DNA of 64,000 nucleotides from an uncultured Ruminococcus sp. (GTDB lineage Bacteria > Bacillota > Clostridia > Oscillospirales > Ruminococcaceae). The notes under the pieces were generated by a model, which worked only from the letters and a program-made list of their open reading frames with translations, was not told the origin of the DNA and did no database searches. Below, one piece after another: positions 25,648 to 33,473 of this stretch. The translations under genes and the position numbers were made by a program. Each line of letters begins with the position of its first letter. Within the stretch, counting starts at the first letter, position 1. The stretch lies in contig CACZGM010000026.1 in assembly GCA_902780695.1 (NCBI GenBank), positions 1 to 64,000 on the forward strand, written 5' to 3'.

Positions 25648-26823
25648 TCAGAAACAGATCGGCTTAAGCCCGTTGTCGTAATAATCGGATATCTGCTGTT
25701 TCATAGCCCGTAACGCTTCGGGAGTTATCAGACCCGGCACAAAAATAACTGCGTACAAGCGTCTTACCGCGCTGATCCCGCGTATCTGGCTTTCCGCTTT
25801 CTTTATCAGTGTTTCGTCATCGGTATCAAGATAAGCACGGATAAATACGTTCCATATCCTGTTTATTTCTTCGGCAGTGAAATTACGCAGAACAGGGCTC
25901 TGAGCGATCGCAGCCTTATCATTGGCACGCTCAACGAACAGCGAGTACATACTCACCATATCGAATATCGGGTGACCGGCTCCCGCTGCAACAAGGTCAA
26001 TAAACATAAGCTCGCCGTCTTTGAGCATGACGTTTCCGATGTGGCAGTCGCCGTGTGTGAACGTATCTCTGTCCGGGATATTCTCATATATCTCTCTTAC
26101 CTTTCGCATTTCCTCCTCGTCAAGAATCGACGCGAGCATTGACAGCGAACGTAATGAAGCTGTTTTTGCAGGTACGAACTTTCCGGTATCGACTTTTATG
26201 CTGTGCATCTCTCTGACAGTCTTTGCGAACAGCTTTATGTAGTCTTCAAGGTGCGCTTTATCCTCCGTGATAACGCTTACGAGGTCTTTGGCATCAAGCA
26301 TCTCATAAACGGTACCATAGCAGTCGCCGATCCTTACGATATCATACGGGATAGCTGTGGGAACTCCGCTTAAAAACGCCTTTCGAGCCTTGTCATTCTC
26401 GGCGTTAATTATCATGTCGAAGTTTACATCCTTGTTGAATACTTTTATGACAGTTTCATCGTCGGCGCGGTAAACACTTCCCGTTGCTCCTTGTCCTATA
26501 AGCTTCATTCCGCTTACATCGACTTTGCGGTATGCTTTTTTAACATCAAACAGCTCGATAAATCCTGTTGTCTCGAAAATATCATAAACATCTCTCGAAA
26601 CATTGATGACGGGGAGCTGCTTGTCTATGCTTTTTCGGAGCTTCATCAGCACACGCAGTCCAGCGCTGGATATGTATTCGAGCTTTTCCGCGTCGATCAC
26701 GATATCCGATGTTTTACCTTCAATTGCGTCGAAGATCTCCTTTTCGACTTGCGGGGCGTTGTTGGTGTCTATCCTGCCTTCAAGATAAAAAGTGGTTTTT
26801 CCTTCATTTTCAGTGATTCGCAT
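25648..26823 (-). CDS. STAS (anti-sigma antagonist) domain fused to an aminoglycoside-phosphotransferase-like kinase
   Basis: 391 residues. Residues 1-95 form a STAS domain (YLEGRIDTNNAPQVEKEIF, and YISSAGLRVLMKL, where the second serine is the usual phosphorylation site). Residues 105-385 form an APH/choline-kinase-like fold: GQGATGSVYRADDETVIKVF (nucleotide loop and lysine), FTHGDCHIGNVMLKDGELMF with catalytic HGD, then IDL for magnesium binding. Usually STAS antagonists are phosphorylated by separate HPK-type kinases. AAAGGAG precedes the ATG. The promoter at 27126-27154 lies 300 bp upstream. Confidence 0.85.
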   Translation of the reverse strand: MRITENEGKTTFYLEGRIDTNNAPQVEKEIFDAIEGKTSDIVIDAEKLEYISSAGLRVLMKLRKSIDKQLPVINVSRDVYDIFETTGFIELFDVKKAYRKVDVSGMKLIGQGATGSVYRADDETVIKVFNKDVNFDMIINAENDKARKAFLSGVPTAIPYDIVRIGDCYGTVYEMLDAKDLVSVITEDKAHLEDYIKLFAKTVREMHSIKVDTGKFVPAKTASLRSLSMLASILDEEEMRKVREIYENIPDRDTFTHGDCHIGNVMLKDGELMFIDLVAAGAGHPIFDMVSMYSLFVERANDKAAIAQSPVLRNFTAEEINRIWNVFIRAYLDTDDETLIKKAESQIRGISAVRRLYAVIFVPGLITPEALRAMKQQISDYYDNGLKPICF

Positions 26824-26931
26824 AATGCTTCTCCTTTCAAATTCTGGGGTGGTTTATTGTTAATTGGTTATTATTAAGAAAATCGAAAGATCATCTTTAT
26901 ATGGTTATATTTCTTCTCCCTGTAAATACCT

Positions 26932-26966
26932 TAACGGCGGCAAGGTTATCACGAATGCCGCCGTTA
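26932..26966. other. leader hairpin upstream of the STAS-kinase gene
   Basis: TAACGGCGGCA and TGCCGCCGTTA pair perfectly over a 13-base loop. It lies in the transcribed leader between promoter and ATG, without a following T run, so it is a candidate leader structure. A minus-strand frame of 46 codons (26971-27111, GTG start without ribosome site) precedes it. Confidence 0.45.
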
Positions 26967-27125
26967 TGCTTTATATCAGCAGAAAGTTGTCTTCCTTGCA
27001 CTCGGATTTTCCGACTGTGCCGGGCTTTGCGGTCATTACCCGGAAGTTTGTCGAGCCGAACGCATCGGTAACTTTATTGTTCAGGAACGCTAAACATTCT
27101 GGAATAAACACATTTATTGCTTTAT

Positions 27126-27154
27126 ATTATAGCACAAATTAACTAAACAGTCAA
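27126..27154 (-). promoter_or_regulatory. promoter upstream of the STAS-kinase gene
   Basis: TTGACT (27149-27154) and TATAAT (27126-27131) on the minus strand, 17-bp spacer. The 300-bp leader to the gene is unusually long. Confidence 0.7.
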
Positions 27155-27229
27155 TATTTTTCAATAAAACACCGTAGTAATATTCATAAAAAATACAACG
27201 CTGTAAATATTACAAAACACTGTTAAGTA

Positions 27230-27258
27230 TTGCATTTTTATCTCGTTTGTGGTACAAT
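27230..27258 (+). promoter_or_regulatory. promoter of the acetolactate decarboxylase gene
   Basis: TTGCAT (27230-27235) and TACAAT (27253-27258) with a 17-bp spacer on the plus strand. Confidence 0.7.
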
Positions 27259-27345
27259 ATCCCTGCTACATAATTCAACAGACAGGTTCATCTTCCAAAT
27301 GACCCCGAACTACCTGCTCAATACGAAAGGAGTATATCAGCAAAT

Positions 27346-28089
27346 ATGGATTCAAAATACAATTCCAAAATGTTTCAGGTCTCGACACTGCAGGCGCTTG
27401 CACTGGGTTATTCGAGAACGGTCATAAATGTCGCCGAGCTGATGCGGCACGGAGACATCGGACTTGGGACATTCGAGGATGTAAACGGAGAGATGATCGT
27501 CATTGACGGGCATTGTTACAGAGCCGATGAAAACGGAGATGTTACCGAGGCAGACAGCGAGATCGGAGTGCCGTTCTCGTCTGTGACATTCTTCAATGAG
27601 GACAGGCGCTGTGAGCTTGACCGAACAGACAGTATTGATACGCTCAAGGTGTTGCTCGATCTTCGGATAGAGGAACGTTTCGGGCTGAACAGTATGCACA
27701 TAGTCCGCGTAGACGGCAGCTTCAGAAAAGTCTGCGCAAGAAGCGAATCCGGCTACAGAGCGCACCACGTGACGCTGAAGGACGCATTGAGCGAGACTCA
27801 GAAGGATTTCTTCTTTGATGATATAAACGGCACTCTGGTCTGTGTTTATTACCCGGATTATATGGACGGCATAAACGCCTCCGGGTGGCATCTGCATTTC
27901 ATCTCGGAGGACAGAAAAAAAGGCGGTCATGTTTTTGATGTTTCAATGGAAAGAGGAACGGCATATTTTGATGCGATCACCAATATTGAACTGACGTTAC
28001 CGCACGGACCCGCTTTTGACACCTACGCCCTGAAAGGCGCTTCCAAGGACGAAATAAAGAGTGTTGAACAAGGCAAAAAGAACAAATAA
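27346..28089 (+). CDS. budA: alpha-acetolactate decarboxylase
   Basis: 247 residues, full length for the family. It converts 2-acetolactate to acetoin, diverting pyruvate from branched-chain amino-acid synthesis to a neutral product. Family landmarks are FQVSTLQALALGYSRTVINV at the N-terminus, GDIGLGTFEDVNGEMIVIDG, PFSSVTFFNEDR, and GWHLHFISEDRKKGGHVFDV, which supplies the metal-binding histidines. AAGGAG lies upstream. It is monocistronic between its promoter and the terminator at 28124; no acetolactate synthase gene is adjacent. Confidence 0.92.
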   Translation: MDSKYNSKMFQVSTLQALALGYSRTVINVAELMRHGDIGLGTFEDVNGEMIVIDGHCYRADENGDVTEADSEIGVPFSSVTFFNEDRRCELDRTDSIDTLKVLLDLRIEERFGLNSMHIVRVDGSFRKVCARSESGYRAHHVTLKDALSETQKDFFFDDINGTLVCVYYPDYMDGINASGWHLHFISEDRKKGGHVFDVSMERGTAYFDAITNIELTLPHGPAFDTYALKGASKDEIKSVEQGKKNK

Positions 28090-28123
28090 TACAGCTCCGA
28101 TCTTCATATTATCGAATAAAATT

Positions 28124-28151
28124 GCAGTCTGGCAAATTCCTGCCGGACTGC
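28124..28151 (+). terminator. terminator of the acetolactate decarboxylase gene
   Basis: GCAGTC(t)GGCA and TGCC(g)GACTGC pair over six bases, followed by TTTGCATTTT, 35 bp after the stop codon. Confidence 0.75.
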
Positions 28152-28206
28152 TTTGCATTTTACTGTTATTCAATTGCTCCGCGAGCATGCTCAATCTTTA
28201 TCATGC

Positions 28207-28435
28207 TCATTTTGCTGCGCCTTCTCTTCTATGTCTCCTGTCGATCGCATTCATAATTATTTTCAATAACAACGAAATTATCCAAGCGAGAATGAAGTAG
28301 ATCATCGCCGTTGCTATCAGCGGGAAAAACGCTTCATAAGTACGGCTGCGGATGATATCGCTCATTTTCGTAAGGTCCTGTAGCTGTGACTGGAATACCG
28401 ACAAAAGAAGCTTGCGAGCTTAACAATCTATCTCA
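28207..28435 (-). pseudogene. amino-acid ABC transporter permease, C-terminal remnant at the prophage edge
   Basis: The last 60 codons read LTKMSDIIRSRTYEAFFPLI then ATAMIYFILAWIISLLLKII, the end of a HisM/ArtQ-type inner-membrane permease. Upstream the match continues one frame over (LLSSQASFVGIPV) to about 28435, so there is also a frameshift near 28390. The rest of the gene is missing; the phage endolysin follows 380 bp on. The missing part may lie beyond the prophage. Confidence 0.6.
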
Positions 28436-28520
28436 TTTCGCTGCTTCATGCAGTCGCGGGTGTATTGCTCGGATATCGGTAGGACAGATATTAAGACGGC
28501 ATATCCAAAGAAATAATAAA

Positions 28521-28556
28521 AGCACTATCGCTTATGGTATTCACGCTAATAGTGCT
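28521..28556. other. hairpin near the prophage left border
   Basis: AGCACTAT and ATAGTGCT pair over a 20-base loop. It lies in the gene-free 380-bp stretch between the permease remnant and the endolysin, where the attachment site should be. No core duplicate can be tested because the other end is outside the window. Confidence 0.35.
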
Positions 28557-28629
28557 TATGTTTATGTCATCGTTACTGTTCTATCTGTATCACCACACCG
28601 AAATGAGGCTTTCCCGAATAAAAAACAAA

Positions 28630-28658
28630 CAAATCCGAGCCGGTTTGGTTCGGATTTG
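28630..28658. terminator. terminator at the end of the late operon
   Basis: CAAATCCGA and TCGGATTTG pair over 11 bases. With the stem at 28759 it forms a double stop between prophage and host genes. Confidence 0.55.
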
Positions 28659-28758
28659 TCCATTGTGGCTCCCCATTTATCACACTAAACGAACAGCCGG
28701 TAATACTTGTATTTCGGGCTTGTTTATGCCTTCTTACAGAACTCCGCAAATAACAACA

Positions 28759-28788
28759 ACCCCGTCCGGAAACATCTCCGAACGGGGT
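28759..28788 (-). terminator. terminator of the phage late operon after endolysin
   Basis: ACCCCGT and ACGGGGT with an inner CCGGA/TCCG pairing form a strong stem 25 bp after the endolysin stop; on the minus strand TTGTTGTTATTT follows. Confidence 0.8.
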
Positions 28789-28792
28789 ATAG

Positions 28793-28812
28793 TTTTGCAC
28801 GCGCCTGCAAAA
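28793..28812. repeat. 17-bp dispersed phage motif, copy 1
   Basis: TTTTGCACGCGCCTGCAAAA lies between the endolysin stop and the terminator. It is the most symmetric of five copies of TGCAYKCGMMTGCAAAA (others at 37816, 46081, 47620, 51452). Confidence 0.7.
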
Positions 28813-28813
28813 A

Positions 28814-29578
28814 TTATCCGAGAGCCGACTTTGTGATCCAGCCTTCGACTTCTCCGGTGATCTTCACATAAGTGAAACCGGTAGCCTTATCGACGGTCTC
28901 TGTTCCGAGAACCACATCAACTTTTCTGCCGACAACAAGATAGTCTTTACGCTTGCTCTTGTTTGTAGCGGATTCGCGGACGACCACAGGGTAAGCGAGC
29001 TTATATGTCTTTGTACCCTTAGAAGCGTTATTCTTTGCGACCTTCGGGTATTCTATATAAGGACACTCGAACCAGTATTCCCAGAAATCGTCGAGAGATC
29101 TGAGAACTACGCCGTCTCCCCTTGCTCCGAGCGTGCTTTCTATGGTCATTCCACCGCCTATATATACGCCGACATGAGGGTGCGACTTGCTGTACACTAT
29201 CAGACCGGGAACATCGGGCATATCCGCGATCTTGCCCTTGATCCTTGCAGTCTGATACATATAGTTCGCATTGACATCGGGAAATCCTACCGCTCCGTAT
29301 CTCGGAGAACCGACACCGCCGTCCGCCTTGCCGCTCCAGTAATAGGACTTTATCAGTCCCACGCAGTCCACACCATAATAACCCTTGTTGAAGAGCTGTT
29401 TCAGCTCGTTCCACCTTGCTGTTGTATAGCCGGTTCCTGTCTGATTGCCGTATATCTTCTTCAGCATCTCATACTGTTGCTCTATGGAACGGAGAATCCC
29501 GCCCCACATATACTTGGTTTTGAGTGCATACGCCTTCTTTGCGTGCTTTACAAGGCCCTCATTTGTATATAATCCCAT
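28814..29578 (-). CDS. phage endolysin: NlpC/P60-type amidase with SH3-like tail
   Basis: About 254 residues. The catalytic region begins GYYGVDCVGLIKSYYWSG, with the cysteine nucleophile, and HPHVGVYIGGGMTIESTLGA supplies the histidine, typical of NlpC/P60 or CHAP-like peptidoglycan peptidases. The C-terminal 70 residues (YPVVVRESATNKSKRKDYLV ... EGWITKSALG) form an SH3b-type wall-binding domain. Start at 29578 follows AGGGTGAT; two further upstream M codons are poorer. It is the last gene of the late operon and cleaves host peptidoglycan at lysis. Confidence 0.85.
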   Translation of the reverse strand: MGLYTNEGLVKHAKKAYALKTKYMWGGILRSIEQQYEMLKKIYGNQTGTGYTTARWNELKQLFNKGYYGVDCVGLIKSYYWSGKADGGVGSPRYGAVGFPDVNANYMYQTARIKGKIADMPDVPGLIVYSKSHPHVGVYIGGGMTIESTLGARGDGVVLRSLDDFWEYWFECPYIEYPKVAKNNASKGTKTYKLAYPVVVRESATNKSKRKDYLVVGRKVDVVLGTETVDKATGFTYVKITGEVEGWITKSALG

Positions 29579-29900
29579 TTTCATCACCCTTTACATAAGC
29601 GTTTACATTTTCGTTCTTGCTGTACCACTCCTTGAATGTGCCGAGAGCGACATCTACAAGGGCGCTGAACCACGAGAACGGCATCACGGAAGCAAGCTTC
29701 GGAAACTGCTTGCAAAACCACCCGTAAACGGTGTGCAGTTTTGCCTGTCCCGTCTTGGTACCAAGGAGCTTCTCAGCTTCCATGCAAGCGTATTTCAGCC
29801 AGTCAACGATTTTGCTTCTCTGATTGATAAACAGATACGCCAGAATACCAATTGCGACCAGTCCAAGGAAAACAAGAGCAATAATCTCATAAATCTGCAT
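29559..29900 (-). CDS. putative phage holin, LL-H-like
   Basis: 113 residues with one N-terminal membrane helix (IYEIIALVFLGLVAIGILAYLFI) and a soluble part (KIVDWLKYACMEAEKLLGTK ... SALVDVALGTFKEWY) similar in layout to the LL-H holin family. ATG 29900 has AGAAGG upstream; the frame from 29936 is not needed. It overlaps the endolysin start. Holin role is inference from form and place. Confidence 0.55.
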   Translation of the reverse strand: MQIYEIIALVFLGLVAIGILAYLFINQRSKIVDWLKYACMEAEKLLGTKTGQAKLHTVYGWFCKQFPKLASVMPFSWFSALVDVALGTFKEWYSKNENVNAYVKGDENGIIYK

Positions 29901-30168
29901 TTTCTTCACCTTCTTTCCGTTTACCCGGTAATCCAAATTTGGACGCCGTGTATGCTCTCACCGAGTTTTGAAGAGCATACCCTACAAAGCTGATGCCCGA
30001 CGTTCCCCACATCGTTTCTATGATCGCCGCCGACAACTCCGATACCGGATTCTTGTCGAATGCCGCGAGGATATAACTCGCTGCGGTGAATACCACCGAG
30101 ATCACGATGCAGGAAACGAGCCACACCTTTGAAAACTGCTTACGTTTCTTTCTGCGGTTATATCCCAT
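29887..30168 (-). CDS. phage membrane protein, possible holin or anti-holin
   Basis: 93 residues: basic N-terminus, a membrane helix (KVWLVSCIVISVVFTAASYIL), a second hydrophobic stretch (GTSGISFVGYALQNSVRAY) and a basic tail. GAGAGGG precedes the ATG. Its place next to the endolysin suggests a lysis role; no family is certain. Confidence 0.55.
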   Translation of the reverse strand: MGYNRRKKRKQFSKVWLVSCIVISVVFTAASYILAAFDKNPVSELSAAIIETMWGTSGISFVGYALQNSVRAYTASKFGLPGKRKEGEENADL

Positions 30169-30180
30169 AAATCCCTCTCT

Positions 30181-30459
30181 TTACTTGTATGCCCGCTCGT
30201 TCAAATGCGCTTCCATTTTATGTATCGCTTCTGTTACGGGTCCGTTACAGCCTTTTTCATGAAGACCTTTCAGGCACGCAAGCTGACACACGGTAATTAT
30301 CGCCATATCCTCTTTCAAGGCTTTTATATCCTCATCCTGCTTGTTCTGCCGGAGATACCAGCGATAGGCAGCAAATATTATGCTGAAAATTGCCACTATG
30401 GCAGATAATACCGCCGCTGCTGTTACTATTGTGTCTGTTGATAAAGTGATTCCTTCCAT
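30181..30459 (-). CDS. phage membrane protein, holin-like
   Basis: 92 residues: one membrane helix near 10-32 (IVTAAAVLSAIVAIFSIIFA), then a charged amphipathic stretch (RQNKQDEDIKALKEDMAI) and a conserved-looking CLKGLHEKGCNGPVTEAI end. Such proteins are common in Clostridia prophages next to endolysins. GAGGTAAACA precedes the ATG. Confidence 0.6.
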   Translation of the reverse strand: MEGITLSTDTIVTAAAVLSAIVAIFSIIFAAYRWYLRQNKQDEDIKALKEDMAIITVCQLACLKGLHEKGCNGPVTEAIHKMEAHLNERAYK

Positions 30460-30467
30460 TGTTTACC

Positions 30468-30869
30468 TCATACCTCAATGTCGTCAATAGCGACATCGTT
30501 ATATTTTTTCTGTAGCTTTTCAAGCCCCGATTTAAGCAGTCTCGAAACATGCCGCGTAGTGTAGCCCATTTCTTTGGCGGTCTGCTCATTGGAGTAATGA
30601 AGAATATAGACGCATTTCAGCGCGATAAGTTCAGATTCGTTATCGAGCGTGTCGATAATGGCACTTATCCTTGCTTGCAGCTTCACATAGCAGTCATACT
30701 CTTCGTTCAGCGTCTTATCAATTTCAATTGCTTTCTCGACAAGATCGGCACCAGAGGCGACGGATAAAACGTCTTCGGCAAGAGAACGCATATCATCTAC
30801 TTCCTTTAGGATTATGCGAATTTTCGCCTTGAGCTTCTTGTGAGATTCAAGTACAGCTTTTACATTCAT
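30468..30869 (-). CDS. phage transcription regulator, sigma-region-4/DUF1492-like
   Basis: 133 residues. The N-terminal two thirds is a coiled helix pair; the C-terminus is an HTH resembling sigma region 4 (ALKCVYILHYSNEQTAKEMG then YTTRHVSRLLKSGLEKLQKK). Related in type to the protein at 48304. ATG 30869 is chosen from AGAGGAG eight bases upstream and overlaps the previous stop (TAATG). Its place among lysis genes is unusual; it may regulate late genes. Confidence 0.65.
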   Translation of the reverse strand: MNVKAVLESHKKLKAKIRIILKEVDDMRSLAEDVLSVASGADLVEKAIEIDKTLNEEYDCYVKLQARISAIIDTLDNESELIALKCVYILHYSNEQTAKEMGYTTRHVSRLLKSGLEKLQKKYNDVAIDDIEV

Positions 30870-31225
30870 TATCCCCACTCCTCTACGCCATTTGTAATGC
30901 GGTTTCTGATCATCAGCTCATGCATAATATCATCAAGCGATAATGTGCGACCTACAAGCTCCCATTTATATACCTCAACATATACATCGAAAGTAGCAGA
31001 TTGACCGCTATAGCTGACGGTTATAGTCTGTTTTCCGTTCTTTTGAGGGTCGTACCCGCTTGCTGTTACTGCGGAATCGTCCATACCAACAGTAGTTATA
31101 TTACCGTCGCTATAGGTGATAAGAAGCACTCCGCCTGTTAAATTGAGCAATTCACCACGGGTATAATCGGTTTTTGTAGGCAAAGTCTGCACCTCAATGC
31201 TAACCACAGTTCTTTCATCAGCCAT
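30869..31225 (-). CDS. phage protein with bacterial Ig-like domain
   Basis: 118 residues from ATG 31225 (GAGG upstream). The central part is a Big_3-like beta domain (IEVQTLPTKTDYTRGELLNL ... YDPQKNGKQTITVSYSGQSA). The end carries a short helical tail. It lies right after the Gp37-like tail protein gene and overlaps its stop, so it may decorate the tail tip or help bind a host surface glycan. That role is inferred from place. Confidence 0.6.
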   Translation of the reverse strand: MADERTVVSIEVQTLPTKTDYTRGELLNLTGGVLLITYSDGNITTVGMDDSAVTASGYDPQKNGKQTITVSYSGQSATFDVYVEVYKWELVGRTLSLDDIMHELMIRNRITNGVEEWG

Positions 31226-32609
31226 TTGTATCAACCTCGCTTTCGTCCTCTTCCTCTTCGTCTTCATTGTCAGCGTCCGGCAGTATGACACGTTTATATA
31301 CCTCAATTACAACCGGATCGTAAGGATTGGTACCGACTCCGCGAACAAGTTTAAACCAAATATCGCCAACTCCCACTTCTGTGTCAGGGTCTTCCGTAGG
31401 GTCGCTTGTAGAAAATAATGTGTGTACACAGGTCTCTGATACCGTTTTCTTTGTCGCCGCGTTCTCAAGGGCAAGCTCCTTGACATCATCAGCACGGCTG
31501 TTCAGATCGCCGGAAGTCTTGTCGAAGAACTTCTTCGTGGGAATGTCTCCGAGCTGAATGCTCACCTCACGTTTTCCCGCAGTGTAGTTCTTGTCTGCCT
31601 GAATTATCCGCCTGTCATACGCTGCACCGCCTTTCATTATCGTGACCTTGTCGCCCACGAAGAACGATCTGCCGTACATTGTGGGATCCGTAAGTTTCAA
31701 GCTGACCTGCATCTTATCGACCATATCGGCCGTGCGAGTGTCAACATAAGCCTCGGTAAGGTCAAGGTCACAGTTTGCGGTCAGAACAGCTTCACGTCTG
31801 TTGAAGCCGCGAGCTACGTCCTGATCTTCTTTATATATCGAAGTAACGACAGCTTTGTCAACATCACTGCCGTTGACTGTCCATATTACGTTCCGGCGCT
31901 CCGAGGACTTTTCCTGCTTTGTTATCGCTTCCGCATTGTGCAGATAGTCTGCAAACACGCATTTATACCGTCCCGTCGCATTGGTGCGGTCAGAGCCCTC
32001 TATGATGTCAAACGTGTAGCCCGACATAGAAAACGATATGTCCCACCCTATGTCTGCATTCTTGCACAGAGCCGTTACGACCTCGTTCAAAGGCTGTAAG
32101 CGGCTCATATAGGTATCGTTCTGAATACCGCCGCCGGTGTATCCTATCCGAAGTCCGGGGATGTTTCGTCCCGGATCCGTAGCCTCAATGCAGTTATATG
32201 TGATATACCCTGCTATGATAGAGCCGGTTGAACCCTGCCGGACATCGTGTCCGTATGTTCCCGCCTCAATTTCTTCTTGTGGGAAAAGTGTCTGACGATA
32301 GCTGAGCAGTCCCTTGAGGTCGGTACCGGACGCGGTCACCCGCAGTCCGTCATTGCTGACCTCAGTTATGATAAGACTGTCGTTTACTACTCCGTCGTCG
32401 CCTTCGTTTATGAACAGGATCATATCGGGACGCACATATCCTATCCCGTAAGCCGACGCAGGAAGCACAAGGGTGAAACTTCCTATATCACGCCAGTATT
32501 TGTGGTATTCGTATTTCTCGAACTCTACGAAATTTGCTACATTTCTGGAAACGGGGATCTCGTTGTTCGCAAGCCACCCCTCAAGCGGTTCATAAACCGA
32601 AATTATCAA
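31218..32609 (-). CDS. phage tail protein, ReqiPepy6 Gp37-like
   Basis: 463 residues with a TTG start (32609) after GGGGGAATGTGA. The family pattern is an N-terminal YEPLEGWLANNEIPVSRNVA, then FEKYEYHKYWRDIGSFTLVL and the central ALCKNADIGWDISF. Members are tail-tip or baseplate hub proteins (Tal-like) of siphoviruses. The last 45 residues are acidic (DEEEEDESE). It follows the distal tail protein. Confidence 0.75.
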   Translation of the reverse strand: MIISVYEPLEGWLANNEIPVSRNVANFVEFEKYEYHKYWRDIGSFTLVLPASAYGIGYVRPDMILFINEGDDGVVNDSLIITEVSNDGLRVTASGTDLKGLLSYRQTLFPQEEIEAGTYGHDVRQGSTGSIIAGYITYNCIEATDPGRNIPGLRIGYTGGGIQNDTYMSRLQPLNEVVTALCKNADIGWDISFSMSGYTFDIIEGSDRTNATGRYKCVFADYLHNAEAITKQEKSSERRNVIWTVNGSDVDKAVVTSIYKEDQDVARGFNRREAVLTANCDLDLTEAYVDTRTADMVDKMQVSLKLTDPTMYGRSFFVGDKVTIMKGGAAYDRRIIQADKNYTAGKREVSIQLGDIPTKKFFDKTSGDLNSRADDVKELALENAATKKTVSETCVHTLFSTSDPTEDPDTEVGVGDIWFKLVRGVGTNPYDPVVIEVYKRVILPDADNEDEEEEDESEVDTNG

Positions 32610-32622
32610 ATCACATTCCCCC

Positions 32623-33471
32623 TTATACCGCTATAAAGAGATTGTAATAAATAAGCTGTACTTCGAGACTTCCCGAAGATGCCGTGATGCTGAAATTAAA
32701 GCTCGACCTGTTCGGGCGATTTATGCAGGGCTCACAGTATTCGGAGATATACACGTCTCCGGGAACTATCCACTTATTATCGTACAAGAAATTGAAAGTT
32801 CGTGTGCCGCCTGTATATATAGGGTCGCAGAAGTCCACGCGGTTATATGAATTGTCCACGTTAGCTATCCGGTAATAGTACCCGCTTGCTCCTGAAAGCG
32901 TCTGTAAGCATTTTATTGTGCCGCCTATCGGACTTGGAACATCTCCGTATTCCGGCGGAATGAATGTTGCCGAGTGACCTGCGGTTATGGTTTGTTTCTC
33001 GCTCGCAATAGCTTTGCACCAGTACGGATAATCACAGGTGAACATGATCGTACACTCGCAAAAACACCCGTCGTGGACTACCACAACGGGGTTCTGATCT
33101 ATTCTTGCGGTTATTGTGTATATGCCGTTGTCGTTAGCATATTCAAGGGTTCCGCTCTCTCCGAGCGGGAACCGTTTCAGTATTTCCCGCCGGAGATTGT
33201 GCATACCCGCTTCTCCGGTGCATTTGCGCCGATTATTCACGACATAGACCGGGGCAAACGCTATTTTTGCGGTGACAGTCTTCACATCGAGGACGGAAGA
33301 AAGCACCTTTTGTCCCGGTAGGCCGACACATTGCATCGTTTCAAGCCGTGTTTTGCCGCTGTTACCGTCGAAGTCGTTCAGCCGAAGTATCTTTTCTCCC
33401 GTAAGGGAAGATACATTCACATCATCGACTGTGATAGTTCCGAGCGAAGTTGTATATGTTATTCTTTGCAT
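32623..33471 (-). CDS. distal tail (Dit) protein
   Basis: 282 residues. The N-terminal ring domain begins ITYTTSLGTITVDDV with GLPGQKVLSSVLDVKTVTAK later; FTCDYPYWCKAIASEKQTIT leads into a beta-rich C-terminal domain. This matches the Sipho_tail family, which joins tail tube to tip. It lies between tape measure and Gp37-like genes, as expected. GGGAGCGG precedes the ATG. Confidence 0.78.
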   Translation of the reverse strand: MQRITYTTSLGTITVDDVNVSSLTGEKILRLNDFDGNSGKTRLETMQCVGLPGQKVLSSVLDVKTVTAKIAFAPVYVVNNRRKCTGEAGMHNLRREILKRFPLGESGTLEYANDNGIYTITARIDQNPVVVVHDGCFCECTIMFTCDYPYWCKAIASEKQTITAGHSATFIPPEYGDVPSPIGGTIKCLQTLSGASGYYYRIANVDNSYNRVDFCDPIYTGGTRTFNFLYDNKWIVPGDVYISEYCEPCINRPNRSSFNFSITASSGSLEVQLIYYNLFIAV

Positions 33472-33473
33472 AA

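Noticed and set aside
27352..27930. 192-codon minus-strand frame
   Set aside because: Shadow of acetolactate decarboxylase, which has promoter, ribosome site and family motifs.
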